A DNA stretch of 64,000 bases from Actinokineospora baliensis (GCF_016907695.1 NZ_JAFBCK010000001.1:1426001-1490000); one strand, 5' to 3'; shown: positions 33,365 through 41,688, numbered from the stretch's first letter. Numbers and translations are program-made. The notes: generated by a model from the sequence alone, not told the origin.

Positions 33365-34539
33365 AGCGTCACCGGCAACGTCCGCAAGCCACGGATCACG
33401 AACTCCGATCGCCGCACCGGCTCTGCAGCTAGACGCAGCGCAGGCAGAGACATAAGAGCCTGCAGTGCCGCCGCGATCTCCACTCGCGCCAACGGCGCTC
33501 CCACGCAGTAGTGGATGCCCGCGCCAAAGGCCAGGTGCGGGTTCGGCGTCCGTGTGATGTCGAAGCGGTCAGGGGCCGCGAACACCTGCGGATCCCGCGC
33601 AGCCGCCCCCAATAGTGCCGCGATCTTGTTGCCTGGCTCCAGTTCCCACCCTCCAATGCGCACCGGCGCCGTCGCAGTGCGTTCGAAGAGTTGTAGTGGT
33701 GCGTCGTAGCGGAGGAGTTCTTCCACAGCGGACGGCACTAGAGCGGGGTTGGACACCAAGAGGTCCCACTGGTCGCGGTTGCGCAGTAGCGCGAGCACCC
33801 CGTTGCCGATCACGTTGACTGTCGCTTCGTGTCCCGCCATCAGCAGCAGTACTCCGGTGGCGACCAGTTCGTCGTCGGTCAGCCGGTCTGAGCCGTCGCG
33901 GACTGCTACGAGGTCGCTGATCAGGTTGTCACCTGGTCGGGTCGCCAGGGACCGCAGGTATTCAGCGAATTCCGCGGAGGCCTGCTCAGCGGCCGCCGCT
34001 TGAGCTGCTGGCAGCCCGTACTCGTACATCTTCACGATCGCGTTCGACCACGGCCGCAGCCGCCACCGCTCCTCCTGCGGTACCCCGAGCAGTTCGCCGA
34101 TCACCTCGACCGGCAGCGGTTCCGCCAGGTGTTCCAGCAGGTCAGCCGACCCGTCGGCTTCGATCTGTGCCACGAGTCCCGCCACCATCGACACCGCGAG
34201 CGCATCCACCTTCGGACGTAGGCGTTCCGTGTGGCCACGGCCGAAGGCGGCCGCGATCAGACGCCGGAGGCGGGTGTGGGTTGGGGGTTCGTTCTCCAGC
34301 AACGAGTTCCGGTGCAGCATGTTGAACGCCGCGAAGGCCGTCACGGGCTCCTTGTCCTTCCACAGCCGCCCTAGTCCGCGGTCGCGCAAGATGGCTGAGC
34401 AGGCTGCGTGGGATACCGCGACCGGTAGGCCCAACTCGTCGTGCCAGAGCACCTCTCTCTCGTTGCGCATGGCCGCGAACGTGGGATAGGGGTCGGCGAC
34501 GAAGGACGGGTCGAGGGGCACCGATCCATCTTGCGCCAC
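33361..34539 (-). CDS. Cytochrome P450
   Basis: Soluble class I bacterial P450 of about 392 aa. The heme-binding loop is FGAGIHYCVGAPLARVE with axial Cys about residue 340. The I-helix oxygen-activation motif is LMAGHEATVN, and the ExxR motif is in VEELLRYDAP. The start is uncertain: GTG 34539 gives a normal-length enzyme starting VAQDGSVPLDPSFVADPYPTF, while starts further upstream would overlap the divergent SEC-C gene. Redox partners are not encoded nearby. Its stop overlaps the start of the NB-ARC/TPR gene by 4 bp, an unusual pairing. Confidence 0.9.
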   Translation of the reverse strand: MAQDGSVPLDPSFVADPYPTFAAMRNEREVLWHDELGLPVAVSHAACSAILRDRGLGRLWKDKEPVTAFAAFNMLHRNSLLENEPPTHTRLRRLIAAAFGRGHTERLRPKVDALAVSMVAGLVAQIEADGSADLLEHLAEPLPVEVIGELLGVPQEERWRLRPWSNAIVKMYEYGLPAAQAAAAEQASAEFAEYLRSLATRPGDNLISDLVAVRDGSDRLTDDELVATGVLLLMAGHEATVNVIGNGVLALLRNRDQWDLLVSNPALVPSAVEELLRYDAPLQLFERTATAPVRIGGWELEPGNKIAALLGAAARDPQVFAAPDRFDITRTPNPHLAFGAGIHYCVGAPLARVEIAAALQALMSLPALRLAAEPVRRSEFVIRGLRTLPVTL

Positions 34540-34615
34540 CCACAGCGGGAATGGTGATCCGCGATTGGGTAGCGTCGGCGCACATCGTTCACCGGTTTCG
34601 ACGAGGAGTTGCCCG

Positions 34616-35563
34616 ATGTCCAGGCGATCCGCCGTGAAAAAGGCCAAGACCCCGGACGCGTCTGGCATCGGTCCCCGCCAGCCGTGCCCGTGTGGCTCCG
34701 GCAAGCGCTACAAGGCGTGCCACGGCTCGGCAGGTGGCGCGGTCGAGGTCGCCGTGGCCCGGCCGTTCGAGGGGCTGGCGGGGGAGTGCGAGCTGGTCGC
34801 CCTCCGCGAGTTCGTCCCCTCCGGTACGGCGGCGCTGCCGCTGGCCGGGCACGACCGCGAGGTCACCCTGGCCACCGTGCTGCCCATGGCCGCCGCCGCG
34901 CTGATCCGCGCCGACGGGGTCGCCTACGTCGGCCTGCAGGTGCAGACCCGTTCGAGCGACATCAGCCGCGACCTGGCCCGCGCTGTCCGCTGGGTGTTGA
35001 CCGCCGAGCCCGGTGACGTGCTGCCGGTCGTCGGCCCCGACACCGACGCGGGCGACAAGCCGGAGCGGCTGCAGGACCTGGTCGCCATCGACGCGCCGCT
35101 CGACGCGACCGTGCACGCCGACTTCGCGTGGTGGATGCCCGAGGACAGCGAGCCGACCGGTGAGGTCGCGCTGTCGCTGGAGCGGGCCAACAGCGCGATC
35201 CTGCCCACCGAGCGGGTCGGCCCGGCCGCCTACTGGGTCGACGCGGGCGAGAAGGCGCACCTGCGCTGGGTCCGCCCCGAGCCGGAGGAGGACCTGCTGG
35301 CCGCGTTGGCCCGGTTGCACGCCCGCGGTGAGCTCGGCCTCGGCGAGGGTTCCCGGTACGCGGGTTCGTTCCGCGCGCACGGCCTGCTCGTGCCGGTGTG
35401 GGACCTCGACCGCGAGCCGCACGCCCGCGAGTGGACCGAGGCCGTCGAGCAGCTCGGTACCCGCCTCGACGCCGCGCTGGCTTCCCTCGCGGACGAGCCG
35501 CTGACCTCCGACGAGCGCCGCGCCCGCGACGGTCTCCTCGGCCGCCAGATCACCATCCGGTGA
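34616..35563 (+). CDS. SEC-C metal-binding motif protein
   Basis: A 315-aa protein. The N-terminal SEC-C zinc motif is PCPCGSGKRYKACHG (residues about 25-39), the type found at the SecA C-terminus and in many unrelated proteins. The rest is an acidic alpha/beta region with conserved actinobacterial style (VALREFVPSGTAALPLAG, WWMPEDSEPTGEVALSLERANSAILP), but I know no function for it. GAGGAG lies 8 nt before ATG 34616. It overlaps the DUF952 gene (GTGA), making a two-gene operon divergent from the P450 operon. Confidence 0.82.
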   Translation: MSRRSAVKKAKTPDASGIGPRQPCPCGSGKRYKACHGSAGGAVEVAVARPFEGLAGECELVALREFVPSGTAALPLAGHDREVTLATVLPMAAAALIRADGVAYVGLQVQTRSSDISRDLARAVRWVLTAEPGDVLPVVGPDTDAGDKPERLQDLVAIDAPLDATVHADFAWWMPEDSEPTGEVALSLERANSAILPTERVGPAAYWVDAGEKAHLRWVRPEPEEDLLAALARLHARGELGLGEGSRYAGSFRAHGLLVPVWDLDREPHAREWTEAVEQLGTRLDAALASLADEPLTSDERRARDGLLGRQITIR

Positions 35564-35895
35564 TCCTGCACATCCGCGCTTCGGCGGACTGGCCCGCCGA
35601 GGCGGTCCACCCGCTCGACGGCGAGGCGTTCGTGCACTGCTCAGACCCCGGGACCGTGCACCTGCCCGCCAACCGCCTGTTCGCGGGCCGGACCGACCTC
35701 CTGCTGTTGGAGGTCGACCCGGCCCGCTTGGGCGTCCCTCTGCGCTGGGAGCCCGGTTCGCCGCCCATTCCGGGCGGCCCCTGGTTCCCGCACGTCTACG
35801 GCGCGATCCCGGCGTCGGCGGTGGTCGCGGTGCACGAGTTCCCGCCGGGCCCGGACGGTTCGTTCGAGCTGCCTGCGTCGCTCGCCGAGCGGTAG
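35560..35895 (+). CDS. DUF952 family protein
   Basis: A 111-aa protein matching DUF952: ILHIRASADWPAEA near the start, FVHCSDPGTVHLPANRLFAG, LLLLEVDPARLGVPLRWEPG and FPHVYGAIPASAVVAVHEFPPG. The fold is related to glutathione S-transferase-like or ADP-ribosyltransferase-like small proteins according to family descriptions; biochemical role unknown. GTG 35560 overlaps the SEC-C stop by 4 bp. A strong hairpin follows 15 bp downstream. Confidence 0.9.
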   Translation: MILHIRASADWPAEAVHPLDGEAFVHCSDPGTVHLPANRLFAGRTDLLLLEVDPARLGVPLRWEPGSPPIPGGPWFPHVYGAIPASAVVAVHEFPPGPDGSFELPASLAER

Positions 35896-35910
35896 ATAAC
35901 AGTGGCGTAA

Positions 35911-35940
35911 CGCCCGGCAACCGGTTCCGGTGGCCGGGCG
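35911..35940 (+). terminator. Hairpin after the SEC-C/DUF952 operon
   Basis: A two-part stem: CGCCCGGC (35911-35918) pairs with GCCGGGCG (35933-35940) and, after one mismatch, ACCGG pairs with CCGGT around a 2-nt centre. It lies 15 bp after the DUF952 stop and before the lipoprotein gene, so it is a likely terminator without a T-tract. Confidence 0.6.
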
Positions 35941-35995
35941 TGCTCTCGGTGTCCATGGTTGGAAGGCCCGACCACGGCACTGAGGGGAAACCGCC

Positions 35996-36643
35996 ATGTC
36001 CACCAAGTCGTTGCCGCGAAAGGGCTTCCTCGCGGCCATCGGCCTGCTCGCGCTCACCGCCTGCAGCGCCGACCCGGCGCCGGTCACCGCGCGGGCGCCG
36101 AGTTCGGCCGCCGCGCCGTCCACCACGACGAGTCACGCGAGCGCCCCGGCTCCCGAAGCAGCCGTCCCCACCACGACCTCGCCTGCCCCGAAGCCCGCTG
36201 TGAAGACCCCCGTCCGAGTCGCACCCGTCATCGGGCCCACCGGCTACGGCACCCTCACGCTCGGCATGACCTACCAGCAGGCCCTCGACACCGGCCGGGT
36301 CCTGCCGCCCGACGAGCTCTCCGATGACGCCGAGCCGTGCCTCCTGCTCCCGATCCCCGGCCAGGTGATGGGGCAGCGGGTCGGGCTCAGGGACGGCGCG
36401 GGCGTCGTCAGCATCCCCGGTTACGGCGACGCGCACACGCCGGAGGACATCGGCCCCGGCTCCACCAGGGCCCAGGTCAAGCGCACCTACCCGGGGTTCA
36501 GGCAGTGGCCGGGCGGTATCGCCGTCGCCGTACCGGACCATCCGAACAACCAGTACACCTTCGGCTTCAACGGCGATGGTCTCGACGACGACCCGGTGAG
36601 CTCGATCCAGCTGACCGTCAAAGAACTGGGCTGTGCCGGGTGA
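35996..36643 (+). CDS. Lipoprotein sharing a sensor-like domain with the downstream membrane protein
   Basis: A 215-aa predicted lipoprotein: signal peptide with lipobox LTAC (Cys about residue 22), then a Thr/Ser/Pro-rich linker (to about 75). The C-terminal domain of about 140 aa begins GYGTLTLGMTYQQALDTGRV, has Cys in EPCLLLP, contains GVVSIPGYG and TPEDIGPGSTRAQVKRTYPG, and ends LGCAG. The same domain, with Cys at both equivalent positions, occurs in the gene after the next one. GTGA overlap couples it to the sigma factor gene. It may be the surface half of a signal-sensing pair (inference). Confidence 0.75.
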   Translation: MSTKSLPRKGFLAAIGLLALTACSADPAPVTARAPSSAAAPSTTTSHASAPAPEAAVPTTTSPAPKPAVKTPVRVAPVIGPTGYGTLTLGMTYQQALDTGRVLPPDELSDDAEPCLLLPIPGQVMGQRVGLRDGAGVVSIPGYGDAHTPEDIGPGSTRAQVKRTYPGFRQWPGGIAVAVPDHPNNQYTFGFNGDGLDDDPVSSIQLTVKELGCAG

Positions 36644-37176
36644 CGAGGATGATCACGCTGGACGAGCGCGAGGTCGAGGGGGACCGCACGGGCATGGACG
36701 AGTTCGCGGACTTCGCCAGGGCCGCCATGCCTGGCCTGCTGCGCTACGGCCACGCCCTCACCGGCAACCCGCACGACGCGGCCGACCTGGTCCAGGGCGT
36801 GCTGGAGCGGATCGGGTCCCGCTGGTCGTCGGTGGCGCGCAAGGCGGGTGATCCGCTGGCCTACACCCGCAGGGCGATGGCCAACGCGCACGTCAGCCGG
36901 TGGCGGCGGACCAGGCGGGAGAACCTGGTCGCCGACCTGCCGGAGTCCCCGACCGACCGGGTCCGCTACGCGTTCGAGGACGAGCCGTTGTGGCAGGCGC
37001 TGCGGGCGTTGCCGCCCAAGCAGCGGGCGGTGGTCGTGCTCCGCTACTACGAGGGCCTCTCGGAGGCCGAGATCGCACAGACCCTGGGCGTCAGCGCGGG
37101 GACGGTGAAGAGCCAGGCCAGCAAGGCCATGGCGGCACTGCGGACACGCCTAGGCGCGACCGCGGAGGGCAGGTGA
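36640..37176 (+). CDS. SigE-family ECF sigma factor between two paralogous sensor genes
   Basis: A 178-aa sigma factor from GTG 36640 (GTGA overlap with the lipoprotein). The sigma fold proper starts near Met18 (ATG 36694-type start, MDEFADFARAAMPGLLRYGHAL), an alternative start for a normal-length SigE-family protein. Region 2 is NPHDAADLVQGVLERIGSRW, and region 4 is LRALPPKQRAVVVLRYYEGLSEAEIAQTLGVSAGTVKSQASKAMAAL. It overlaps the next gene (TGATG). The flanking genes suggest that its activity is set by an extracytoplasmic signal. Confidence 0.9.
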   Translation: MTRMITLDEREVEGDRTGMDEFADFARAAMPGLLRYGHALTGNPHDAADLVQGVLERIGSRWSSVARKAGDPLAYTRRAMANAHVSRWRRTRRENLVADLPESPTDRVRYAFEDEPLWQALRALPPKQRAVVVLRYYEGLSEAEIAQTLGVSAGTVKSQASKAMAALRTRLGATAEGR

Positions 37177-37925
37177 TGGGCATGGACATCGACGACGAGC
37201 TGCGCAGGTTGTTCGCCGACGACCGGCTGGACCTGCCGGTCAGCGCGACCGCGACGGACGCCGTGGTCGCCGGTGCGGGCAGGCGGCGCAGGCGCAGGGT
37301 CGCGGTCACGGCCGCGAGCGGTGTGCTCACCGCGGCGGTCGTGCTGGCGGGCGGTGTCGCTCTCGGAGGGCTGAACACCTCGTCGGCCCCGCCCGGTGGG
37401 CAGGTCATGCCCACGTTGACCACCACGGTCACCCAGAGCAGCGCGACCACCGCGCCGACGACGCTCAGCGAGGCGGTCGCACAGATGACGGGCAGCAGCA
37501 TGACCGGCGCGGTGAGCACGGTGCCGGAGTTGCGGCCGACCGGGTTCAGCAAGATCCGGCTGGGGATGTCGGTGGCGGAGGCCGAGGCGACCGGCGAACT
37601 GGTGCCGCTGGCGGTCAAGTCGGCCGATTGCAAGGCCTACCGGTTCAAGTCGTTCACGTCGGAGAACTCGATGTCGGTCGGCATCTCACCCACCGACGGC
37701 GTGGTGGCGATCTTCCCGCCCGCGCAGTCGCGCACGCCGGAAGGCGTCTGGCTCGGCACCAGCAAGGCTGATGTGCACCGGCTGTACCCGGTGGGCACGA
37801 CCGACGCCAACGGCTCCTGGGTCGTCGACCTCGGCGGCGGCCGGGCCTACCTGTTCGGGTTCGGCCCGGGCGACACGGTCCACGAACTCGCGCTCTACAG
37901 CGAGAAGCAGAAGTGCTTCGGATAG
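37176..37925 (+). CDS. Membrane protein with the same sensor domain as the upstream lipoprotein, putative anti-sigma factor
   Basis: A 249-aa protein. The short cytoplasmic N-terminus (MGMDIDDELRRLFADDRLDL) looks like a sigma-binding helix, followed by RRRRRR and one membrane helix (VAVTAASGVLTAAVVLAGGVAL). A Thr/Ser-rich linker follows, then a C-terminal domain (about 120-249) with GFSKIRLGMSVAEAEATGELV, Cys in SADCKAYRF, GVVAIFPPAQSRTPEGVWLGTS and terminal KCFG. That domain is paralogous to the one in the lipoprotein two genes upstream. No zf-HC2 motif is present. Coupled to the sigma gene by TGATG. Confidence 0.75.
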   Translation: MGMDIDDELRRLFADDRLDLPVSATATDAVVAGAGRRRRRRVAVTAASGVLTAAVVLAGGVALGGLNTSSAPPGGQVMPTLTTTVTQSSATTAPTTLSEAVAQMTGSSMTGAVSTVPELRPTGFSKIRLGMSVAEAEATGELVPLAVKSADCKAYRFKSFTSENSMSVGISPTDGVVAIFPPAQSRTPEGVWLGTSKADVHRLYPVGTTDANGSWVVDLGGGRAYLFGFGPGDTVHELALYSEKQKCFG

Positions 37926-37927
37926 CC

Positions 37928-37968
37928 GGGAAGACGGGAGCAGGCCTGGGGGCTTCTCCCGTCTTCCC
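37928..37968. terminator. Bidirectional terminator between the sigma operon and ferritin
   Basis: A perfect 13-bp stem (GGGAAGACGGGAG at 37928-37940 with CTCCCGTCTTCCC at 37956-37968) and a 15-nt loop lie 2 bp after the membrane-protein stop and 9 bp before the convergent ferritin stop. Confidence 0.85.
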
Positions 37969-37976
37969 CTGCGCTC

Positions 37977-38507
37977 TTAGAGCTTGCCGCCCGCGGCGCG
38001 CGGGGCGAGCGCGTCGTCGCCGTTGTCGCCGACGTGTTCGCGGGCGAGGTGGGCCTCGACGTCGAAGAGGTTGCCGTTGGAGCGCTTGACGACGTTGAGC
38101 AGGGTGCGCATCGAGGAGACCTCCTCGACCTGCTCCTTGAGGAACCACTGCATGAACTGCTCGCCCTTGTAGTCGTCCTCGTCCCTGGCGACCTTGGCCA
38201 GGTTGACGATCTCGTCGGTCACCGCGCGCTCCTGCTGCAGCGCGAGGGTGACCAGTTCGGCGGCGTCGGCGAACTCGTTGCGCACCTCGTCGACGCCGGG
38301 GATGGTCACCGGGACGTCGTTGTCGAGCAGGTACTGGGTGAGCATCATCGCGTGGTTGCGCTCTTCCAGCGACTGCCGGTAGAAGTGGTGGGCCAGCCGG
38401 GGGAGGTCTTGGCCGTCGAACCACACCGCCAGCGCGACGTACTGCTGGGAGGCGGTGAACTCGTTGCGGATCTGCACCTGCAGCAGCTTGTGGAACTTGG
38501 AGGTCAT
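37977..38507 (-). CDS. bfrB: Ferritin (BfrB-like, non-heme)
   Basis: Iron-storage ferritin, 176 aa. Ferroxidase-site residues are recognisable in a four-helix bundle: Glu in QQYVALAVWFDGQ (helix A region), YRQSLEERNHAMMLTQYLLD (ExxH), and LQQERAVTDEIV / GEQFMQWFLKEQVEEVSSM in helices C and D. The first residues (MTSKFHKLLQVQIRNEFTASQQY) match actinobacterial BfrB-type ferritins; there is no heme-binding Met pattern of bacterioferritin that I can see. Two iron boxes lie upstream at 38581-38624, so positive or negative control by an IdeR/DtxR-family regulator is likely. Confidence 0.92.
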   Translation of the reverse strand: MTSKFHKLLQVQIRNEFTASQQYVALAVWFDGQDLPRLAHHFYRQSLEERNHAMMLTQYLLDNDVPVTIPGVDEVRNEFADAAELVTLALQQERAVTDEIVNLAKVARDEDDYKGEQFMQWFLKEQVEEVSSMRTLLNVVKRSNGNLFDVEAHLAREHVGDNGDDALAPRAAGGKL

Positions 38508-38580
38508 GGCATCAGACGGTACGCGATTGCCGGGCTTATCGCGCTATTCGTCCCCCATTTCGGCGGCCATTTTGATCACG

Positions 38581-38624
38581 TTAGGCAAGCCTTGGGAAAC
38601 ATAATTCAGGTTAGCCATTCCTAA
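38581..38624 (-). promoter_or_regulatory. Tandem IdeR/DtxR-type iron boxes upstream of ferritin
   Basis: Two 19-mers resemble the iron box TTAGGTTAGCCTAACCTAA: TTAGGCAAGCCTTGGGAAA (38581-38599, half-site conserved) and TCAGGTTAGCCATTCCTAA (38606-38624, 15 of 19 positions). They lie 74-117 bp upstream of the ferritin start, too far for simple repression of the promoter core. In Mycobacterium tuberculosis IdeR activates bfrB from upstream tandem boxes, and the layout here is compatible with that. Confidence 0.65.
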
Positions 38625-38738
38625 GTCGCGGCCCTGGTTTCACCGCATCGTGCGACACGTCCCGGCCTGCGGCACCGCCCGCCAGGTGCGAGGATCGCCC
38701 GGCACGGCAAGCCGGACGACCCTGGAAGGAGGCGCACC

Positions 38739-38837
38739 GTGGAATCCGACTGGCGCTGGTACACAGCGGCTGCATCGATGATCTTGGCGGTCCTCGGCAC
38801 GCTCACCTTCCTCGCCCTGCGCTGGTTGCTCGCCTGA
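38739..38837 (+). CDS. Small membrane protein of 32 aa
   Basis: A very short gene: GTG 38739 preceded at ideal spacing by AAGGAGG (38726-38732). It encodes ESDWRWYTAAASM, then a single hydrophobic helix (ILAVLGTLTFLALRWLLA), then TGA at 38835-38837. The perfect ribosome-binding site and clean single-pass topology (acidic and aromatic N-terminus, one helix) make it a credible real gene. It is divergent from ferritin, with the iron boxes in between. Function unknown. Confidence 0.6.
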   Translation: MESDWRWYTAAASMILAVLGTLTFLALRWLLA

Positions 38838-38882
38838 ACAACTCTCGGCGGGAAAAGAAAAGATAGCCTCGCCTAACGCATT

Positions 38883-40118
38883 CTAGAGCGGATCGCGCGT
38901 CACGGGGCAGGACATGCACCTCGGGCCACCGCGACCGGTGCCCAGTTCGGACCCGCTGATCCGCAGCACCTCGATTCCCGCGTCCTCCAGCCGGGAATTG
39001 GTCTCCACGTTGCGCTCGTAGGCGACGACCACGCCGGGGGCCAGCGCGAGGGTGTTGTTGCCGTCGTCCCACTGCTCGCGCTCGGCGGTCACCGGGTCGA
39101 GGCCGGTGTCGATCACCCGCAGCCGGTCGATGCCCATCGCGGCCGCTGCGGCCTCGAGGAACGGCGCCGGGCCGTCGACGCCGACGCCGGTGCCGTTGGG
39201 GCGCAGCGTGTAGGCGCGCAGCGTGTCGCGCACGGCCGGGTACATGACGACGGCGTCGCGGTCGACCATCGTGCAGACCGTGTCCAGGTGCATGGTCGCC
39301 CGGTCCTGCGCGATCGGCACGGCCAGCACGGTGTGCGCCAGGCCGTCGCGGAACGCCGAGCGGGCCAGCGACTCCGCGCCCGCGGGCGTGGTGCGCTCGC
39401 CGACGCCGATCGCGATGACCCCGGGCGCCAGCAGCAGGACGTCGCCGCCCTCGACGGGGGCGGAGTGGGCGCCGTACGCGCGGCCTGCGGTGCGGAACCG
39501 CGGGTGGTAGGCGTAGATCAGGTCGAGCAGGGCGGTCTCGCGGGCGCGGGCGGGCATCGCCAGCGACGCGATCGCCACCCGGTTGCCGATCCAGACCGAG
39601 GAGTCGCGGGTGAACAGCAGGTTCGGCAGCGGGTCGACCACGAAGTCGTGCGGGTGGTGCATCTTGCGCACCAGCGACGCGCCCTCGGCCGCGGGCAGTT
39701 CCTCGAAGGTCATCCCGCCGGTCAGCACGTCGGCGAGCCCCTTGGCGTCCACAGTGGACAGATAGCCGCTCAGCGCGTCGGCCAGCTCGTTGCCCAGCCT
39801 GCGCCGGTCGACCGCGGTGGCCGCGGCCGCGGCGTGCGCCCGCTCGTCGGCCAGGGCGACCACCAGGCTGTCGAACAGCCGCATGACCTCGACCCCGCGC
39901 CCGGTCAGCACGTCGGCGAACGCGTCGTGCTCGTCCTGGGCGCGGTCGACCCACGGGATGCTGTCGAAGAGCAGCTGGTCGTTGTTGCGCGGGGTCAGCC
40001 GTTTGAGCTCGTTGCCGGGGCGGTGCAGCAGGACCGTGCGCAGCGGGCCGACCTCGCTGTCCACGCGCGGTGCTGGCGCAGTCTGCTCGGCATCGGGGAC
40101 ATCGGGGAAGGCGGTCAC
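38883..40118 (-). CDS. arcA: Arginine deiminase
   Basis: Hydrolyses L-arginine to citrulline and ammonia. Signature sequences: [12 protein letters not shown] (FTRD), the catalytic region [18 protein letters not shown], and the C-terminal nucleophile in [15 protein letters not shown] (Cys within CMSCP). The 411-aa length from GTG 40118 is normal; GTG 40136 is an alternative. No arcB, arcC or arcD is adjacent, so it is a stand-alone deiminase here and may serve acid or nitrogen stress rather than fermentative ATP production. Confidence 0.92.
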   Translation of the reverse strand: MTAFPDVPDAEQTAPAPRVDSEVGPLRTVLLHRPGNELKRLTPRNNDQLLFDSIPWVDRAQDEHDAFADVLTGRGVEVMRLFDSLVVALADERAHAAAAATAVDRRRLGNELADALSGYLSTVDAKGLADVLTGGMTFEELPAAEGASLVRKMHHPHDFVVDPLPNLLFTRDSSVWIGNRVAIASLAMPARARETALLDLIYAYHPRFRTAGRAYGAHSAPVEGGDVLLLAPGVIAIGVGERTTPAGAESLARSAFRDGLAHTVLAVPIAQDRATMHLDTVCTMVDRDAVVMYPAVRDTLRAYTLRPNGTGVGVDGPAPFLEAAAAAMGIDRLRVIDTGLDPVTAEREQWDDGNNTLALAPGVVVAYERNVETNSRLEDAGIEVLRISGSELGTGRGGPRCMSCPVTRDPL

Positions 40119-40233
40119 GGCTCCGAGCGTAACCACTCGGTAAGGAAAACACCGCCCGCGATGGGGTCTAATGGCGGAGAACGCCACACATCGCCGCGCC
40201 GGTGTGCCGATCGTTAACAGGAAGGTCGAGTTG

Positions 40234-40779
40234 ATGCGTCAATCGTTGCGCCGGAAGCTGCTTTGGGGCGGCATGGTCGCCGTGGTTCTGGTCGCAGGCG
40301 TTGGATTGTGGTTGTTCCAGCCCTGGAAGCTGTTCACCCGCAGCACCCTGGACGAGGCCCTGCCGTTCACGCCACCTGCCGCCTCGACCACCACCAGCAC
40401 GTCTGAGGTCTCGGTCGTCCCCACTACGCCTACCGGGCCCAAGGTGCTCGCGGAAGGGGCCTTCGTCAGCCAGGAGCACCCCACCAAGGGCACGGCCCGC
40501 GTCCTCGAGCAGGACGGGACCCGCGTCTTGCGCCTAGAGGGCTTCTCCACCTCCGATGGGCCCGACGTGCACGTATGGCTTTCCGTCACCCCCGCGGCCG
40601 CCGACTGGCACGCTTACAACGACACCCGCCACGTCGCCCTGGGCAAGCTCAAGGCGACCGACGGCAACCACAACTACGCCATCCCCGCCGACGCGGACCT
40701 CGCCGGGCTGCAGAGCGCTGTCATCTGGTGCGACAGGTTCAACGTCGCCTTCGGGTCCGCGCCGTTGGCTCTGGCCTGA
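40234..40779 (+). CDS. DM13-domain protein, membrane-anchored
   Basis: A 181-aa protein with a basic N-terminus and signal-anchor helix ([20 protein letters not shown]), a Thr/Ser linker (about 48-70), and a C-terminal DM13 domain. Domain landmarks are [42 protein letters not shown] and [16 protein letters not shown] with the conserved Cys. DM13 domains are proposed to carry electrons or bind a redox cofactor extracellularly. ATG 40234 is preferred (GGAAGG about 8 nt upstream) over the in-frame ATG 40171. Convergent with the LigD polymerase gene without a gap. Confidence 0.85.
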   Translation: MRQSLRRKLLWGGMVAVVLVAGVGLWLFQPWKLFTRSTLDEALPFTPPAASTTTSTSEVSVVPTTPTGPKVLAEGAFVSQEHPTKGTARVLEQDGTRVLRLEGFSTSDGPDVHVWLSVTPAAADWHAYNDTRHVALGKLKATDGNHNYAIPADADLAGLQSAVIWCDRFNVAFGSAPLALA

Positions 40780-41688
40780 TCAGGGCAGCTTCGGGCCCTT
40801 GGTGAGCAGGGGCGCGAAGAGGTCGCCGTGGGTGGAGACGCGGTCCAGGACGTCGTCCGCGGTGAAGGTCACGTCGGCCACCGTGCGGCAGGACTCGACC
40901 TCCGCCCAGGTCAGCGGGGTCGACACGGTCGGCTCCGGCCGGGCGCGCAGCGAGTACGGCGCCACGGTGGTCTTGTTGGGGTTGTTCTGGCTCCAGTCGA
41001 TGAAGACCTTGCCCCGGCGCAGGTTCTTGGCCATGCGGGACACGACCAGCCGGGGCATCTCGCGCTCCAGCTGCTCGGCGAGGGATTTGGCGTAGTCCGA
41101 GGTCCGGGTGGGTGAGCTGGTGGTCACTGCCGCGTAGAGCTGCATGCCCTTCGAACCACTCGTCTTGGCGACCACGTCCAGCCCGTCCTCGACCAGAGCT
41201 TCACGTAGGCGCAGCGCCACCTCGCAGCACTCCACGACGGTCGCGGGGGAACCTGGGTCGAGGTCGAACACCAAGCGGTCTGGCGACCTCTTAGCCCCAC
41301 GCGGCCCAACAGTCCACTGCGGGACGTGCAGCTCAAGCCCGGCTAGGTTCGCCGCCCACACCAAGGACGGCAGGTCGCCGAGCAGCGCGAAGTCGAGGCT
41401 CTCGGCGCCTGTAGTGCTGCCGGGAGTCTCTATGGTCACCGTGCGGATCCAGTCAGGGGAGTGCCTAGAGGCGTTCTTCTCGAAGAAGCCCGCCTTGGCG
41501 ACACCGTCGGGGAACCGGCGGAACGTCACCGGTCGGTCGACCAGGTGCGGCGCCAGCGCGGGTGCCACCCGGCTGTAGTAGTCGATCACGTCGCCCTTGG
41601 TGAAGCCGTCCTCCGGGTAGAGCACCTTGTCGAGGTTGGTCAACCGCAGTCGCCTGCCCTCGACCTCGACGAGTACCTCGCCGCTCAC
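40780..41688 (-). CDS. ligD: LigD-type primase-polymerase for non-homologous end joining
   Basis: Stand-alone LigD polymerase domain (archaeo-eukaryotic primase fold), 302 aa. N-terminal EVEGRRLRLTNLDKVLYPEDGFTKGDVIDYY and RPVTFRRFPDGV are diagnostic. Metal-binding Asp residues lie in RLVFDLDPG, followed by ALRLREALVEDGLDVVAKTSGSKGMQLY. GTG 41688 overlaps the ligase stop by four bases (GTGA), so ligase and polymerase are coupled as two proteins rather than one LigD chain. It fills in ends during double-strand break repair; Ku is not in this window. Confidence 0.92.
   Translation of the reverse strand: MSGEVLVEVEGRRLRLTNLDKVLYPEDGFTKGDVIDYYSRVAPALAPHLVDRPVTFRRFPDGVAKAGFFEKNASRHSPDWIRTVTIETPGSTTGAESLDFALLGDLPSLVWAANLAGLELHVPQWTVGPRGAKRSPDRLVFDLDPGSPATVVECCEVALRLREALVEDGLDVVAKTSGSKGMQLYAAVTTSSPTRTSDYAKSLAEQLEREMPRLVVSRMAKNLRRGKVFIDWSQNNPNKTTVAPYSLRARPEPTVSTPLTWAEVESCRTVADVTFTADDVLDRVSTHGDLFAPLLTKGPKLP

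Noticed and set aside
38858..38876. Third iron box as an operator of a specific gene
   Set aside because: It lies between the ends of two convergent genes (the small membrane gene and arcA), so no promoter can be assigned. It is mentioned only with the ferritin boxes.
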